NCBI GenBank assembly: GCA_947500825.1 | Contig: CANMTR010000001.1 | Span: forward strand, 124,001-188,000 | DNA: 64,000 nt | Reading direction: 5' to 3' | Source of the DNA: an uncultured Paracoccaceae bacterium | GTDB taxonomy: Bacteria > Pseudomonadota > Alphaproteobacteria > Rhodobacterales > Rhodobacteraceae | In this document: in pieces, positions 18,236-25,071 of the stretch | Position numbering within the stretch: the first letter of the stretch is position 1 | Layout of the letters: each line of letters opens with the position of its first letter | Position numbers and translations under genes: made by a program | The notes under the pieces: model-generated | The model's database searches: none | What the model was told of the DNA's origin: nothing | What the model saw: the letters and a program-made list of their open reading frames with translations, nothing else

Positions 18236-18999
18236 CCCAGCCGCGCCCCGATCTGCAGCAGGTCCGCCCAGGCCTCGCGCTTGGCGGCGGGGTTCCTCAG
18301 CAGGTAGGCGGGGTGGGTCATGGGCATGGCCGGCCGCCCCAGCGCCTCGCCCCAGGTGCCGCGCAGCCGCGTGATCCCGCGCCGCCCGAGCAGCGCCTGG
18401 GCCGAGATGTTGCCCATCACCACCAGGATCTCCGGGTCGGCCAGCGCCACGTGGCGCTCAAGGAACGGCACCATCATGGCGATCTCCTCGGCCGTGGGCT
18501 CGCGGTTCTGGGGCGGCCGCCAGGGCAGGACGTTCGTGATGTAGAGGCCCCCCTCGCTCCGCGACAGGCCCAGCGCGGCGAACATCCGGTCGAGGAGCTT
18601 GCCCGCCCGGCCCACGAAGGGGCGCCCCTCCCGGTCCTCGTCGCGTCCCGGCGCCTCGCCCACGACCATCACCCGCGCGCCCGGCGCGCCGTCGCAGAAC
18701 ACCATGTTGCGCGCGCCCCGCTTCAGCTCGCACCCCTCGAAGGCCGCCATGGCCGCGCGCAGGCCATCGAGGTCCTGCGCCGCATGGGCCGCGTGGCCCG
18801 CATCGGCCGCCGGGTCCGCCTCCGCCCGGGGGGCGGGCGCCGCCGCGGGGGCGGGCTCGGGCCGCGCGCGCGCCTGCGCCTCGGCGGCGGCCAGGGCGAA
18901 GCGGTCCACGGGGTGCTCCTCGAGCGCCTCGTCGGCTCCCATCTCCACCTGCCAGTCGAGGGCGGCCAGCGCCGCGTGGTATTCGTCCGCATCGAGCAT
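18232..18999 (-). CDS. Uracil-DNA glycosylase, family 4-like
   Basis: A 255-residue DNA repair enzyme that removes uracil from DNA. An Ala/Pro-rich linker (about residues 40-75) precedes the catalytic fold, with [12 protein letters not shown] and PFVGRAG as the uracil-recognition loop and HPAYLLRNP as the C-terminal active-site motif. Classical family 4 enzymes bind a 4Fe-4S cluster with four cysteines; here only Cys at EGCELKR and VFCDG are present, and the usual NVxxCRPP cysteine is Trp (NVLPWRPP). So it is probably a cluster-free variant. Divergent from pyrB. Confidence 0.83.
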   Translation of the reverse strand: MLDADEYHAALAALDWQVEMGADEALEEHPVDRFALAAAEAQARARPEPAPAAAPAPRAEADPAADAGHAAHAAQDLDGLRAAMAAFEGCELKRGARNMVFCDGAPGARVMVVGEAPGRDEDREGRPFVGRAGKLLDRMFAALGLSRSEGGLYITNVLPWRPPQNREPTAEEIAMMVPFLERHVALADPEILVVMGNISAQALLGRRGITRLRGTWGEALGRPAMPMTHPAYLLRNPAAKREAWADLLQIGARLG

Positions 19000-19147
19000 G
19001 ACCCCCAGACTAGCCTCCGGCCCGCCGCGCCTCCACCTCCTTCTTCGCGTCTCCGAAGATGGCCCTCGCCCGGCGGGGCGTCCCCGCGCCCGCCTTGCCC
19101 GGCGCGCGGCCCTCGCCTATGCCGGGCGCGACAGGGAAGGCGCGCGC

Positions 19148-20089
19148 ATGACATTCCGACAAAGGCACCTCCTGGGGATCGAGCCCCTCTCGCCCTCCGA
19201 GATCACCTGCGTGCTCGATCTCGCGGAGAGCTACGTGGACCTCAACCGCGCGGTCGAGAAGCACGGCGACGCGCTGGCGGGCCTCACCCAGGTCAACATG
19301 TTCTTCGAGGCCTCGACCCGCACCCAGGCCAGCTTCGAGATCGCGGGCCAGCGGCTCGGGGCGGACGTGATGAACATGGCGATGCAGGCCTCGTCGATAA
19401 AGAAGGGCGAGACGCTGATCGACACGGCGCTCACGCTCAACGCCATGCACCCCGACCTCCTGGTGGTGCGCCACCCCCATTCCGGCGCGGTGGACCTCCT
19501 GGCGCAGAAGGTGACCGCCTCCGTGCTCAACGCCGGCGACGGGCGTCACGAGCACCCCACCCAGGCCCTCCTCGACGCGCTGACGATCCGCCGGGCCAAG
19601 GGCCGCCTCCACCGGCTGACGGTGGCGATCTGCGGCGACATCGCCCATTCGCGCGTGGCGCGCTCCAACATCTGGCTCCTGGGCAAGATGGAGAGCCGCA
19701 TCCGCCTCGTCGGCCCCCCCACCCTCATTCCCGCCGGCGCCGCCGACTGGGGGGTGGAGGTCTGCCACGACATGGCGGCCGGTCTCGCGGACGCCGACGT
19801 GGTGATGATGCTGCGCCTCCAGCGCGAGCGGATGGACGGCGGCTTCATCCCGTCGGAGCGCGAATACTACCACCGCTACGGCCTCGACGCCGAAAAGCTC
19901 GGCCATGCCAAGGACGACGCCATCGTCATGCATCCCGGGCCGATGAACCGGGGCGTGGAGATCGACGGCACCATCGCCGACGACATCAACCGCTCCGTGA
20001 TCCAGGAGCAGGTCGAGATGGGCGTGGCCGTGCGCATGGCCGCCATGGACCTGCTCGCCCGCAACCTGCGCGCCGCCCGCGCCGCCTGA
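19148..20089 (+). CDS. pyrB: Aspartate carbamoyltransferase catalytic chain
   Basis: A 313-residue enzyme condensing carbamoyl phosphate with aspartate, the first committed step of pyrimidine synthesis. The carbamoyl-phosphate loop [10 protein letters not shown] has STRT at residues 56-59; [15 protein letters not shown] and [10 protein letters not shown] are the other active-site segments. No pyrI regulatory chain is present; as in other bacteria with a pyrX partner, a PyrB-PyrX complex is expected. The ATG at 19148 follows an AGGGAAGG sequence. The gene is first in a pyrB, membrane protein, pyrX order. Confidence 0.95.
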   Translation: MTFRQRHLLGIEPLSPSEITCVLDLAESYVDLNRAVEKHGDALAGLTQVNMFFEASTRTQASFEIAGQRLGADVMNMAMQASSIKKGETLIDTALTLNAMHPDLLVVRHPHSGAVDLLAQKVTASVLNAGDGRHEHPTQALLDALTIRRAKGRLHRLTVAICGDIAHSRVARSNIWLLGKMESRIRLVGPPTLIPAGAADWGVEVCHDMAAGLADADVVMMLRLQRERMDGGFIPSEREYYHRYGLDAEKLGHAKDDAIVMHPGPMNRGVEIDGTIADDINRSVIQEQVEMGVAVRMAAMDLLARNLRAARAA

Positions 20090-20143
20090 GGGCGGGCCCC
20101 CCCGGCCCGCGCCCCCGCGCCGGGCCACGACAGGAGACAGCCC

Positions 20144-20692
20144 ATGCCGGACGCCGATATCCCCACCGGAACCGACCCCCGCAACGCCGAGACGATCCAC
20201 GTCTTCTCGGTCGATCTCGCCCTGCCGCAGGCGCGCGCCCTGGCGGAGGACGAGGCGGCGCTCTCCGCCGCCCTGGGCGGCATCGCGGTGGACGTCTCCC
20301 GCGCCGAGGCGATCGACCCCCGCGGCCTCGCGGAATACGGGCTCTCGGGCTACCTCACCGACGGCGAGGGGGCCTCCGCCGACGCGGTCCTGCCCGACGA
20401 GCCGCGCCTCGACGCCGCGACCGGCCCCGTCCTCGTCCTGCGCCCCCGCGCGGTGCGCGCCGCGCCCGACCCCGAGCCGCCCCTGACCCTGCTCGGCCGC
20501 TACCCGATGGAGGCCGCCCGCCCCGCCGGCGCGCCGATCCGCGCCGCCTCGGCCGAGGGCAGCGCGGCGGGCACGCCCCCGTCCCCGGAGGAGAGGACGC
20601 GCAGCGAGCGCCGCGCCAGCGGCCTGGTGGCCATGGCGGCACTCGCGGTGGCCCTCCTGGTCGCCTTCATCGTCTGGGCCATCGCCGCCTGA
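20144..20692 (+). CDS. Hypothetical protein with C-terminal membrane anchor, between pyrB and pyrX
   Basis: A 182-residue protein of no family I can name. Residues 1-120 are acidic and probably cytoplasmic, with a regular run around TIHVFSVDLALPQARAL and a PVLVLRPRAV strand. A Pro/Ala/Glu linker follows, and residues 159-181 form one strongly hydrophobic helix, so it looks tail-anchored. AGGAGA lies eight bases before the ATG. Its place between two pyrimidine genes suggests cotranscription and possibly membrane attachment of that complex, which is inference only. Confidence 0.7.
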   Translation: MPDADIPTGTDPRNAETIHVFSVDLALPQARALAEDEAALSAALGGIAVDVSRAEAIDPRGLAEYGLSGYLTDGEGASADAVLPDEPRLDAATGPVLVLRPRAVRAAPDPEPPLTLLGRYPMEAARPAGAPIRAASAEGSAAGTPPSPEERTRSERRASGLVAMAALAVALLVAFIVWAIAA

Positions 20693-20730
20693 GCGTTGCG
20701 CCGCCCCCCCGGGCCGCGTATCCGTCCCCC

Positions 20731-21990
20731 ATGGACCTGACCTTCCGAGACGCCCGCCTGATCGACCCCGAGACCGCCACCGAGCGGCGCGGCGACCTCC
20801 ATGTCCGCGCGGGCCGCATCGTCTCCGACCCGCCCGACGGCGCCGAGGTGATCGACTGCGCGGGCAAGTGCCTCGCGCCCGGCATCGTCGATCTCGGCGT
20901 CAAGGTCTCCGAGCCCGGCGAGCGCCACAAGGAGAGCTTCCGCTCCGCGGGCCGGGCGGCGGCGCGCGGCGGCGTCACCACCATCGTCACCCGCCCCGAT
21001 ACCGACCCGGCCATCGACACGCCCGAGGTGCTGGAGTTCGTCGCCCGCCGCGCCCAGGCCGACGCCGGCGTCAACGTCGTGCCCATGGCCGCGCTGACCA
21101 AGGGCCGCGCGGGGGCCGAGATGGTCGAGATCGGCCTCCTGATGGACGCGGGCGCCGCCGCCTTCACCGATTGCGACCGGGTCGTGGCCGACACCCGCGT
21201 CCTGTCGCGCGCGCTCACCTACGCCCGCGGGCTGGGCGCCCTCGTCGTGGGCCACGTGCAGGAGCCGGGGCTGAGCCGCGGCGCGGCGGCGACGAGCGGA
21301 AAGTTCGCCTCCCTCTACGGCCTGCCCTCCGTCAGCCCCATGGCCGAGCGCATGGGGCTCGACCGCGACATCTCGCTCCTGGAGATGACGGGCGCGCGCT
21401 ACCACGCCGACCAGATCACCTCCGCCCGTGCCCTGCCGCCGCTGGAGCGCGCCAAGGCCAACGGCCTCGACATCACCGCGGGCGTGGGCATCCACCACCT
21501 GACCCTGAACGAGATGGACGTGTCGGGCTACCGCACCTTCTTCAAGCTCAAGCCTCCCCTGCGCTCCGAGGAGGACCGCCTCGCGGTGGTCGAGGCCGTC
21601 GCCACCGGCCTGATCGACGTGATATCCTCCATGCACACCCCCCAGGACGAGGAATCCAAGCGCCTGCCCTTCGAGGAGGCCGCCTCCGGCGCCGTGGGGC
21701 TGGAGACGCTCCTTCCCGCCGCCCTGCGCCTCGTCCATGCCGGCCACATGGACTTAGCCACTCTCTGGCGCGCCCTGTCGCTCAACCCCGCGAAGCGTCT
21801 CGGCCTCGACGCAGGCACCCTCGTGCCCGGCGCGCCCGCCGACCTCGTCCTCTTCGACCCCCACGCCCCCTTCCTCCTCGACCGCTTCACGCTTGCGTCC
21901 AAGTCCAAGAACACCCCCTTCGACGGCGCCCGCATGGAGGGGCGCGTCAAGGGCACCTGGGTCGGGGGACGGCGGGTCTACCCGGCGTAA
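20731..21990 (+). CDS. pyrX: Dihydroorotase-like protein lacking metal ligands (PyrX type)
   Basis: A 419-residue amidohydrolase-fold protein related to dihydroorotase. The ligand motif D-x-H-V-H-x-R-E-P-G reads DLGVKVSEPG (residues 54-63), so both metal-binding His are replaced by Gly56 and Lys58. The catalytic motif TDHAPH reads SMHTPQ, losing the Asp. The remaining fold motifs (ARGGVTTIV, GLETLLPAALRL, SLNPAKRLGL) are intact. This matches the non-catalytic PyrX/PyrC' chains that assemble with PyrB in Pseudomonas; an active dihydroorotase must be encoded elsewhere. Confidence 0.88.
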   Translation: MDLTFRDARLIDPETATERRGDLHVRAGRIVSDPPDGAEVIDCAGKCLAPGIVDLGVKVSEPGERHKESFRSAGRAAARGGVTTIVTRPDTDPAIDTPEVLEFVARRAQADAGVNVVPMAALTKGRAGAEMVEIGLLMDAGAAAFTDCDRVVADTRVLSRALTYARGLGALVVGHVQEPGLSRGAAATSGKFASLYGLPSVSPMAERMGLDRDISLLEMTGARYHADQITSARALPPLERAKANGLDITAGVGIHHLTLNEMDVSGYRTFFKLKPPLRSEEDRLAVVEAVATGLIDVISSMHTPQDEESKRLPFEEAASGAVGLETLLPAALRLVHAGHMDLATLWRALSLNPAKRLGLDAGTLVPGAPADLVLFDPHAPFLLDRFTLASKSKNTPFDGARMEGRVKGTWVGGRRVYPA

Positions 21991-22017
21991 GGCGACGCCC
22001 GCGGGCCCAGACGCAGG

Positions 22018-22042
22018 GGAACCGTGAAGCTCACGGGCGGTT
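22018..22042 (+). promoter_or_regulatory. Putative EcfG-type (general stress) promoter for the YihY-family gene
   Basis: GGAAC (22018-22022), 16 bases, then GGTT (22039-22042), close to the EcfG consensus GGAAC-N16/17-CGTT and fully matching its -10 GTT core. It lies 37 bases before the ATG. One mismatch makes it weaker than the three exact sites in this window. Confidence 0.45.
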
Positions 22043-22075
22043 CACTCCTTCGTCAACATCCTTAACGAGTGAACC
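22039..22075. promoter_or_regulatory. Inverted repeat just upstream of the YihY-family start
   Basis: GGTTCACTC (22039-22047) and GAGTGAACC (22067-22075) are perfect 9-base inverted repeats separated by 19 bases, ending three bases before the ATG. It could be an operator or an RNA hairpin covering the ribosome-binding region, where no clear Shine-Dalgarno sequence is visible. Confidence 0.5.
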
Positions 22076-22078
22076 CCG

Positions 22079-23032
22079 ATGGCCTCCACAGCAGCACGCG
22101 GCCGTCAGGCCCGAAATCCGAGCGAAATCCCCGCGAAAGGATGGCGCGACATCGCCTTCCGGGTCAAGGACGAGCTGACGCGCGACCACGTCTCGGTCGT
22201 GTCGGCCGGCGTCGCCTTCTTCGGGCTCCTGGCCCTGTTCCCGGCGATCGGCGCGCTGATCTCGATCACGGGCCTCTTCCTCGACCCGGGCGCGATCGAG
22301 TCGCAGCTCGAGAGCATCGCCTCGGTCCTGCCCCAGGACGCCGCCTCGATCCTGCAGGAGCAGGCGCAATCCGTGGCCTCCAATTCCGAGACGGGGCTGG
22401 GCCTCACCGCCCTCATCGGGGTCGTCCTGTCGCTCTACGGCGCCTCCAAGGGCATGAGCACCCTCATGGAGGGGATGAACATCGCCTATGACGAGGAAGA
22501 GGAGAGGGGGATCGTGAAGGGATACGCCGTCTCGTTCGCGCTGACCCTGGTCCTGATCCTGGGGCTGCTCATCGCGCTCGGCACCACGGTGGTCGTGCCC
22601 GCGCTGCTGGGGTCCCTGGGCCTGCCCGACATCGTGGTGACGCTGGTCGAATGGGGGCGCTGGCCGCTCCTCGCGCTCTTCACCGTCCTCGGTCTCTCGG
22701 TCCTCTACCGCTTCGGCCCCTCGCGGGAGGACCCCGAATGGCGCTGGGTGACGTGGGGGTCGGTGGTGGCGACGATCCTGTGGGTCGCGGGGTCGGTCGG
22801 GTTCTCGATCTACGTGCGCAACTTCGGCAGCTACGGCGAGTCCTACGGCGCGCTGGGCGGCGTCATCATCCTGCTCACTTGGCTCTGGCTGTCGGCCTAC
22901 ATCGTCCTGCTGGGGGCCGAGATCAATTCCGAGATGGAGCACCAGACGGAGCACGACACGACCACCGGGCGCGAGCGGCCGCAGGGCGAGCGCGGGGCCG
23001 TCAAGGCGGACGACACCGGAAAGTCCCCGTGA
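22079..23032 (+). CDS. YihY/virulence factor BrkB family inner-membrane protein
   Basis: A 317-residue polytopic membrane protein (formerly misnamed ribonuclease BN). After a short basic N-terminus come about six hydrophobic segments, with the family's FRVKDELTRDHVSVVSAGVAFF region near residue 27 and the conserved LLTWLWLSAYIVLLGAEIN helix near the end (segments shortened here). The hydrophilic C-terminal 35 residues are charged. Function is unresolved; a transport role is generally supposed. It is convergent with the M48 lipoprotein, and both have EcfG-like promoters. Confidence 0.85.
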   Translation: MASTAARGRQARNPSEIPAKGWRDIAFRVKDELTRDHVSVVSAGVAFFGLLALFPAIGALISITGLFLDPGAIESQLESIASVLPQDAASILQEQAQSVASNSETGLGLTALIGVVLSLYGASKGMSTLMEGMNIAYDEEEERGIVKGYAVSFALTLVLILGLLIALGTTVVVPALLGSLGLPDIVVTLVEWGRWPLLALFTVLGLSVLYRFGPSREDPEWRWVTWGSVVATILWVAGSVGFSIYVRNFGSYGESYGALGGVIILLTWLWLSAYIVLLGAEINSEMEHQTEHDTTTGRERPQGERGAVKADDTGKSP

Positions 23033-23083
23033 CCCGCTCCCGGTGATCGGGCGGCAAGGGCCGGGGCGGAAGCCGCGCCCCGC

Positions 23084-23827
23084 TCACATCGTCGCCAGGA
23101 TGCCCTCGATCTCCCTGATCCGGCTTTGCGGCGTGGGGTGGGTGGCCAGGAAGGCGGGCGCCCGGCCCTGGGAGGCCGCCTGCATCCGCTCCCACAGGGT
23201 CACCGCCTGGCGCGCGTCGTACCCCGCATCGGCCATCCGCCGCAGGCCCAGCTCGTCGGCCTCCAGTTCCTGCTCTCGCGAGAAGGGCAGCATCAGGCCC
23301 ACCTCCACCCCCAGCCCCATGGCCGCCGCGATCTCGTCGGCGAACTCGATGTCCCCGAGGTTGAGGAAGAACGCCACGATCCTCAGCCCCGCGTTCCGCG
23401 CGACCTCGGCGCTCATCCGCTCCTGGGCATGCTCGGCCGACAGGTGCCCGATCTCGTGGCCGACGATGGCGGCGAGCCGGTCGTCGGTATCGGCCACCTC
23501 GAACATCCCCTCGTAGACGCCGATCTTGCCCCCGGGCAGGGCGAAGGCGTTGGCCCGCTCGTCGGCGAAGACGCGCACCTCCCATTCCCCCGACGGCGCG
23601 CCCCCCGTCTCCAGCAGGCGCCGCGCCACCCGTTCCAGCGTCGCCTGCCGGGCGGCGTCGCGGCTGGTGGGCGTGCGCGCGGTGATCTGGTCCCACGCCT
23701 CCTGGCCCATCTCGGCGGCCTGCGCGTCCGAGACGAGGTTGGGCATCCGGTCGCAGCCCGCGAGCGCCACGGGGGCCGCGAGCGAGAGCGACAGGAACCT
23801 TCGGCGGCCGAGGCAGGTGGTACACAT
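23084..23827 (-). CDS. M48 family zinc metalloprotease lipoprotein
   Basis: A 247-residue periplasmic protease. The N-terminus RRRFLSLSLAAPVALAGC has a twin-Arg-like signal and a lipobox with Cys25, so it is lipid-anchored. The zinc site is HEIGH at residues 124-128, with the third ligand in EQELEADELG. Relatives (BepA/LoiP-like) act in envelope quality control. ATG 23827 was chosen because it places the signal peptide at the N-terminus; the frame continues upstream but only through GC-rich spacer. An exact EcfG-type promoter lies just upstream. Confidence 0.87.
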   Translation of the reverse strand: MCTTCLGRRRFLSLSLAAPVALAGCDRMPNLVSDAQAAEMGQEAWDQITARTPTSRDAARQATLERVARRLLETGGAPSGEWEVRVFADERANAFALPGGKIGVYEGMFEVADTDDRLAAIVGHEIGHLSAEHAQERMSAEVARNAGLRIVAFFLNLGDIEFADEIAAAMGLGVEVGLMLPFSREQELEADELGLRRMADAGYDARQAVTLWERMQAASQGRAPAFLATHPTPQSRIREIEGILATM

Positions 23828-23857
23828 GGGGGCACGGGTCTCCTTCGCTTGGCCCCG

Positions 23858-23882
23858 AACGCCGCCGCGCCCGCGCCGTTCC
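23858..23882 (-). promoter_or_regulatory. EcfG-type (general stress) promoter for the M48 lipoprotein
   Basis: On the minus strand GGAAC (23882-23878), exactly 16 bases, then CGTT (23861-23858), an exact match to the alphaproteobacterial EcfG consensus. The CGTT ends 30 bases before the ATG at 23827, the right distance for a promoter. Confidence 0.6.
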
Positions 23883-23900
23883 CCGAGTGTCCCCTCCCGT

Positions 23901-23916
23901 CCGGACACGTGTCCGG
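23901..23916. promoter_or_regulatory. Perfect 16-base palindrome CCGGACACGTGTCCGG
   Basis: An uninterrupted dyad in the spacer between sua5 and the M48 gene, about 20 bases upstream of the EcfG-like -35 element. Its symmetry and position suit a regulator binding site; a terminator role for sua5 is less likely because there is no loop or T run. Confidence 0.45.
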
Positions 23917-23979
23917 CGCCCGTCCGGCGCGGGCGCGGCGCAGGCCCCACATTCGCGGGGCGTTCGCCCGGCGCGGGCC

Positions 23980-24942
23980 CTACGCCCGCGGGGCGGCCGC
24001 CCGGCGCAGGCGGTCGTTGATCGCCCGGCCCAGCCCCGTCTCTGGAACGGGGGCGACGGCGATCCGCTCGGCGCCCGCCGCGTCCAGTTCCTGCAGGCAG
24101 TGGAACAGCCGCGCCGCCGCCTCCACCAGGTCGCCCGTGGGCGACAGGGACAGCAGGTCGCCCGTGGGCGACAGCTCCGCCGGGCCGGGGCCGAAGCCGA
24201 GGAAGGTCTCGCCCGCCTCCGGGCTCGCCGCGTTCAGCCGCACCCGCCCGCGCGGCGCGTAATGGGAGGCGAGCTGCCCCGGCGCGCTGGGCGTAACCCC
24301 TTGATCGGGCGGCAGAAGGCCGGCTCCCAGCACCGCTTCCGCGTCCTCGGCCGACACCCCTCCCGGGCGCAGGAGCCGGGTGCCGTCCGGGCCGGGTGCC
24401 AGGATCGTGCTCTCCACCCCGACCAGGGCCGGGCCGCCGTCCAGCACCGCCTCGATCCGCCCGTCGAGGCCCGCCAGCACGTGCTCGGCCCGCGTCGGGC
24501 TGATCCGCCCCGAGGGGTTCGCCGACGGCGCCGCCACCGGCCGCCCCACGCGGGCCAGCAGGTCGCGGGCGATCCCCGCTCCCGGCACCCGCACCGCCAG
24601 CGTCACCAGTCCCGCGCTCACCAGCGGCGCGATCCCCGCCCCCTCCCTGAGCGGCAGGACGAGGGTCAGCGGCCCCGGCCAGAACCGCTCCGCGAGGGCC
24701 CGTGCGGCCGCGTCGATCGCCACCAGCTCACCGGCCTCGGCGAGCGAGGAGACGTGCACGATCAAGGGGTTGAAACGAGGGCGCCCCTTCGCCTCGAAGA
24801 TCCGCGCCACCGCGCGGTCGTCCCGCGCATCCGCGCCCAGGCCATAGACCGTCTCGGTCGGGAACGCGACGAGGGCGCCCGCCCGCAGGAGCTCGGCGGC
24901 GCGATCCAGTCCGGCCTCGTCGGGGGTCAGGCGCTCGGTCAT
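23980..24942 (-). CDS. sua5: L-threonylcarbamoyladenylate synthase (Sua5 type)
   Basis: A 320-residue enzyme making threonylcarbamoyl-AMP from threonine, bicarbonate and ATP for the t6A37 modification of tRNAs. The YrdC domain has PTETVYGLG (residues 28-36) and the KGRPRFNPL nucleotide/threonine motif (52-60). A linker with SHYAPRG leads to the C-terminal Sua5 domain, so this is the long, two-domain form rather than TsaC. An in-frame 9-residue duplication (SPTGDL repeated) sits in that domain. The gene is divergent from the acyl-CoA dehydrogenase gene. Confidence 0.92.
   Translation of the reverse strand: MTERLTPDEAGLDRAAELLRAGALVAFPTETVYGLGADARDDRAVARIFEAKGRPRFNPLIVHVSSLAEAGELVAIDAAARALAERFWPGPLTLVLPLREGAGIAPLVSAGLVTLAVRVPGAGIARDLLARVGRPVAAPSANPSGRISPTRAEHVLAGLDGRIEAVLDGGPALVGVESTILAPGPDGTRLLRPGGVSAEDAEAVLGAGLLPPDQGVTPSAPGQLASHYAPRGRVRLNAASPEAGETFLGFGPGPAELSPTGDLLSLSPTGDLVEAAARLFHCLQELDAAGAERIAVAPVPETGLGRAINDRLRRAAAPRA
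24127..24174. repeat. In-frame tandem duplication inside sua5
   Basis: Two identical 21-base copies (24127-24147 and 24154-24174) occur at a 27-base period, giving SPTGDLLSL followed by SPTGDLVEA in the protein. The period is a multiple of three, so the reading frame is kept. Confidence 0.8.
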
Positions 24943-25071
24943 CGCCCGTGGGCCTAGGCCCTCCCGCGCGCTTTGGCCAGTGGCGGCGAACGCCGCGTCG
25001 GGCTTGCCCCGCGGATGCGGCGGGTCCATCGTCGCCGCCACCGGAAGATGCATCGGGATCGGGGGAACATC

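Noticed and set aside
19095-19122. TTGCCC-N16-CTATGC as a pyrB promoter
   Set aside because: Both elements are weak matches in very GC-rich DNA and no second signal supports them.
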